Below the pieces are notes generated by a model, which was not told the origin of the DNA, did no database searches, and saw nothing but the letters and a program-made list of their open reading frames with translations. This document shows, piece after piece, positions 63,666 through 64,000 of a DNA stretch of 64,000 bases. The DNA is taken from assembly GCA_002729885.1 (NCBI GenBank), contig PBUB01000004.1, positions 1 through 64,000 on the forward strand, in the 5' to 3' direction. Numbering within the stretch: position 1 is the first letter of the stretch; the number at the start of each line of letters is the position of its first letter. A program made the translations under genes and the position numbers. The DNA comes from Spirochaetaceae bacterium. GTDB taxonomy: Bacteria; Spirochaetota; Leptospiria; Leptospirales; Leptonemataceae.

Positions 63666-64000
63666 ATGCAGTTTCAGGAATTAATATCCAGAACATTTTT
63701 CAAGGGAGATATGTGGATTGTGTCCGTGGCCTTTAGCCTGGCTCTGCTTCTGTTAATACTGCTTACTATTTTTGGATTGGTGCGCCTCATTCGCAGTTCC
63801 AGGCGGGCTTCCAGGAAGGTGGCTCCACCAGGAGTTCGCAGAACGGAAGAGGCCGCCCGATCAGTCACTGGTTCTACGGATTCAGATACGCCCGCTGACA
63901 TCGCAGCCGATTCTGAGAAGGGTGAAAAACGTTCCGGAGCGTTGGGCACCGGACCGGAGAACGGTGCCACAGGTTCCAGGGAGTCCGATAGCCGTGGTAA
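63666..64000 (+). CDS. Membrane protein, truncated by the window end
   Basis: The start ATG at 63666 follows AAGGGTGG at about six bases. The frame stays open to the window end, giving at least 111 residues. One strong transmembrane segment (about residues 17-39, VSVAFSLALLLLILLTIFGLV) is followed by an Arg/Ser-rich stretch and then a Ser, Gly, Asp and Glu-rich region of low complexity. The family cannot be judged from this part. It is divergent from the lytic transglycosylase gene. Confidence 0.6.
   Translation, partial: MQFQELISRTFFKGDMWIVSVAFSLALLLLILLTIFGLVRLIRSSRRASRKVAPPGVRRTEEAARSVTGSTDSDTPADIAADSEKGEKRSGALGTGPENGATGSRESDSRG

Noticed and set aside
1-64000. CRISPR array, prophage, transposon or genomic island
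   Set aside because: No regularly spaced repeats, integrase, transposase or abrupt composition change was seen in the window.

Overview
The window looks like ordinary chromosome from a spirochaete of the order Leptospirales, closer to the higher-GC Leptonema/Turneriella side than to pathogenic Leptospira. This placement is inferred from base composition near 50 percent GC, four class III nucleotidyl cyclase-type proteins in 40 kb, many small lipoproteins with loose spirochaetal lipoboxes (for example LFNC, LVSC, NLTGC), TRL-like lipoproteins and frequent GTG/TTG starts. There is no rRNA, transposase, integrase, phage gene or CRISPR array. A tRNA-Ala, cut by the left edge, is the only RNA gene seen.

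Layout. 1-3.1 kb: tRNA-Ala, then a cyclase-like protein, a pseudo-receiver/pseudo-cyclase and a BASS-family transporter on the plus strand. 3.2-10.6 kb (minus): TldE and TldD proteolysis subunits, with TldD overlapping a receiver-PAS-GGDEF-EAL protein, then a HEAT-repeat lipoprotein and its membrane-anchored neighbour. 10.7-15.6 kb (minus): a secreted SGNH hydrolase, an intergenic block packed with mini-hairpins, a fused trehalose-phosphate synthase/phosphatase and a lipoprotein-like MltG. 15.7-19.5 kb: a fused HyuA/HyuB 5-oxoprolinase-type protein. 19.6-24.1 kb: two tandem paralogous lipoproteins, a membrane Fe-S (HdrD-like) oxidoreductase, and divergent MqnC of the futalosine menaquinone pathway. 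24.3-42.5 kb: signalling proteins (a pseudo-histidine kinase and two intact adenylate cyclases) mixed with housekeeping and damage-control enzymes, including a DUF429-Nudix fusion and a GNAT-nitrilase fusion. 42.8-47 kb: a SnoaL-like protein, leuCD, a lipoprotein and folD. 48.2-52.5 kb: a tight eight-gene lipoprotein/beta-barrel operon. 52.7-58.6 kb: a three-gene ThDP enzyme/epimerase/SDR operon behind a strong sigma-54 promoter, facing a divergent sigma-54 activator. 58.8-64 kb: an RlmB-like methyltransferase, CysS, a Slt-type lytic transglycosylase and the start of a membrane protein.

Two groups stand out as possibly undescribed systems. The first is the sigma-54 unit at 52.76-58.65 kb: three enzymes joined by ATGA overlaps, a textbook -24/-12 element and a divergent GAF-type activator. 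The second is the envelope operon at 48.26-52.46 kb: three TRL-like lipoproteins, two unassigned lipoproteins, one predicted beta-barrel and two paralogous lipoproteins, most joined by ATGA overlaps. Also unusual are the sensor kinase with Met in place of the phospho-accepting His, the hairpin array at 12.0-12.3 kb and the MTH1-like Nudix domain fused to DUF429. All functions are inferred from sequence reading alone; no database search was run.
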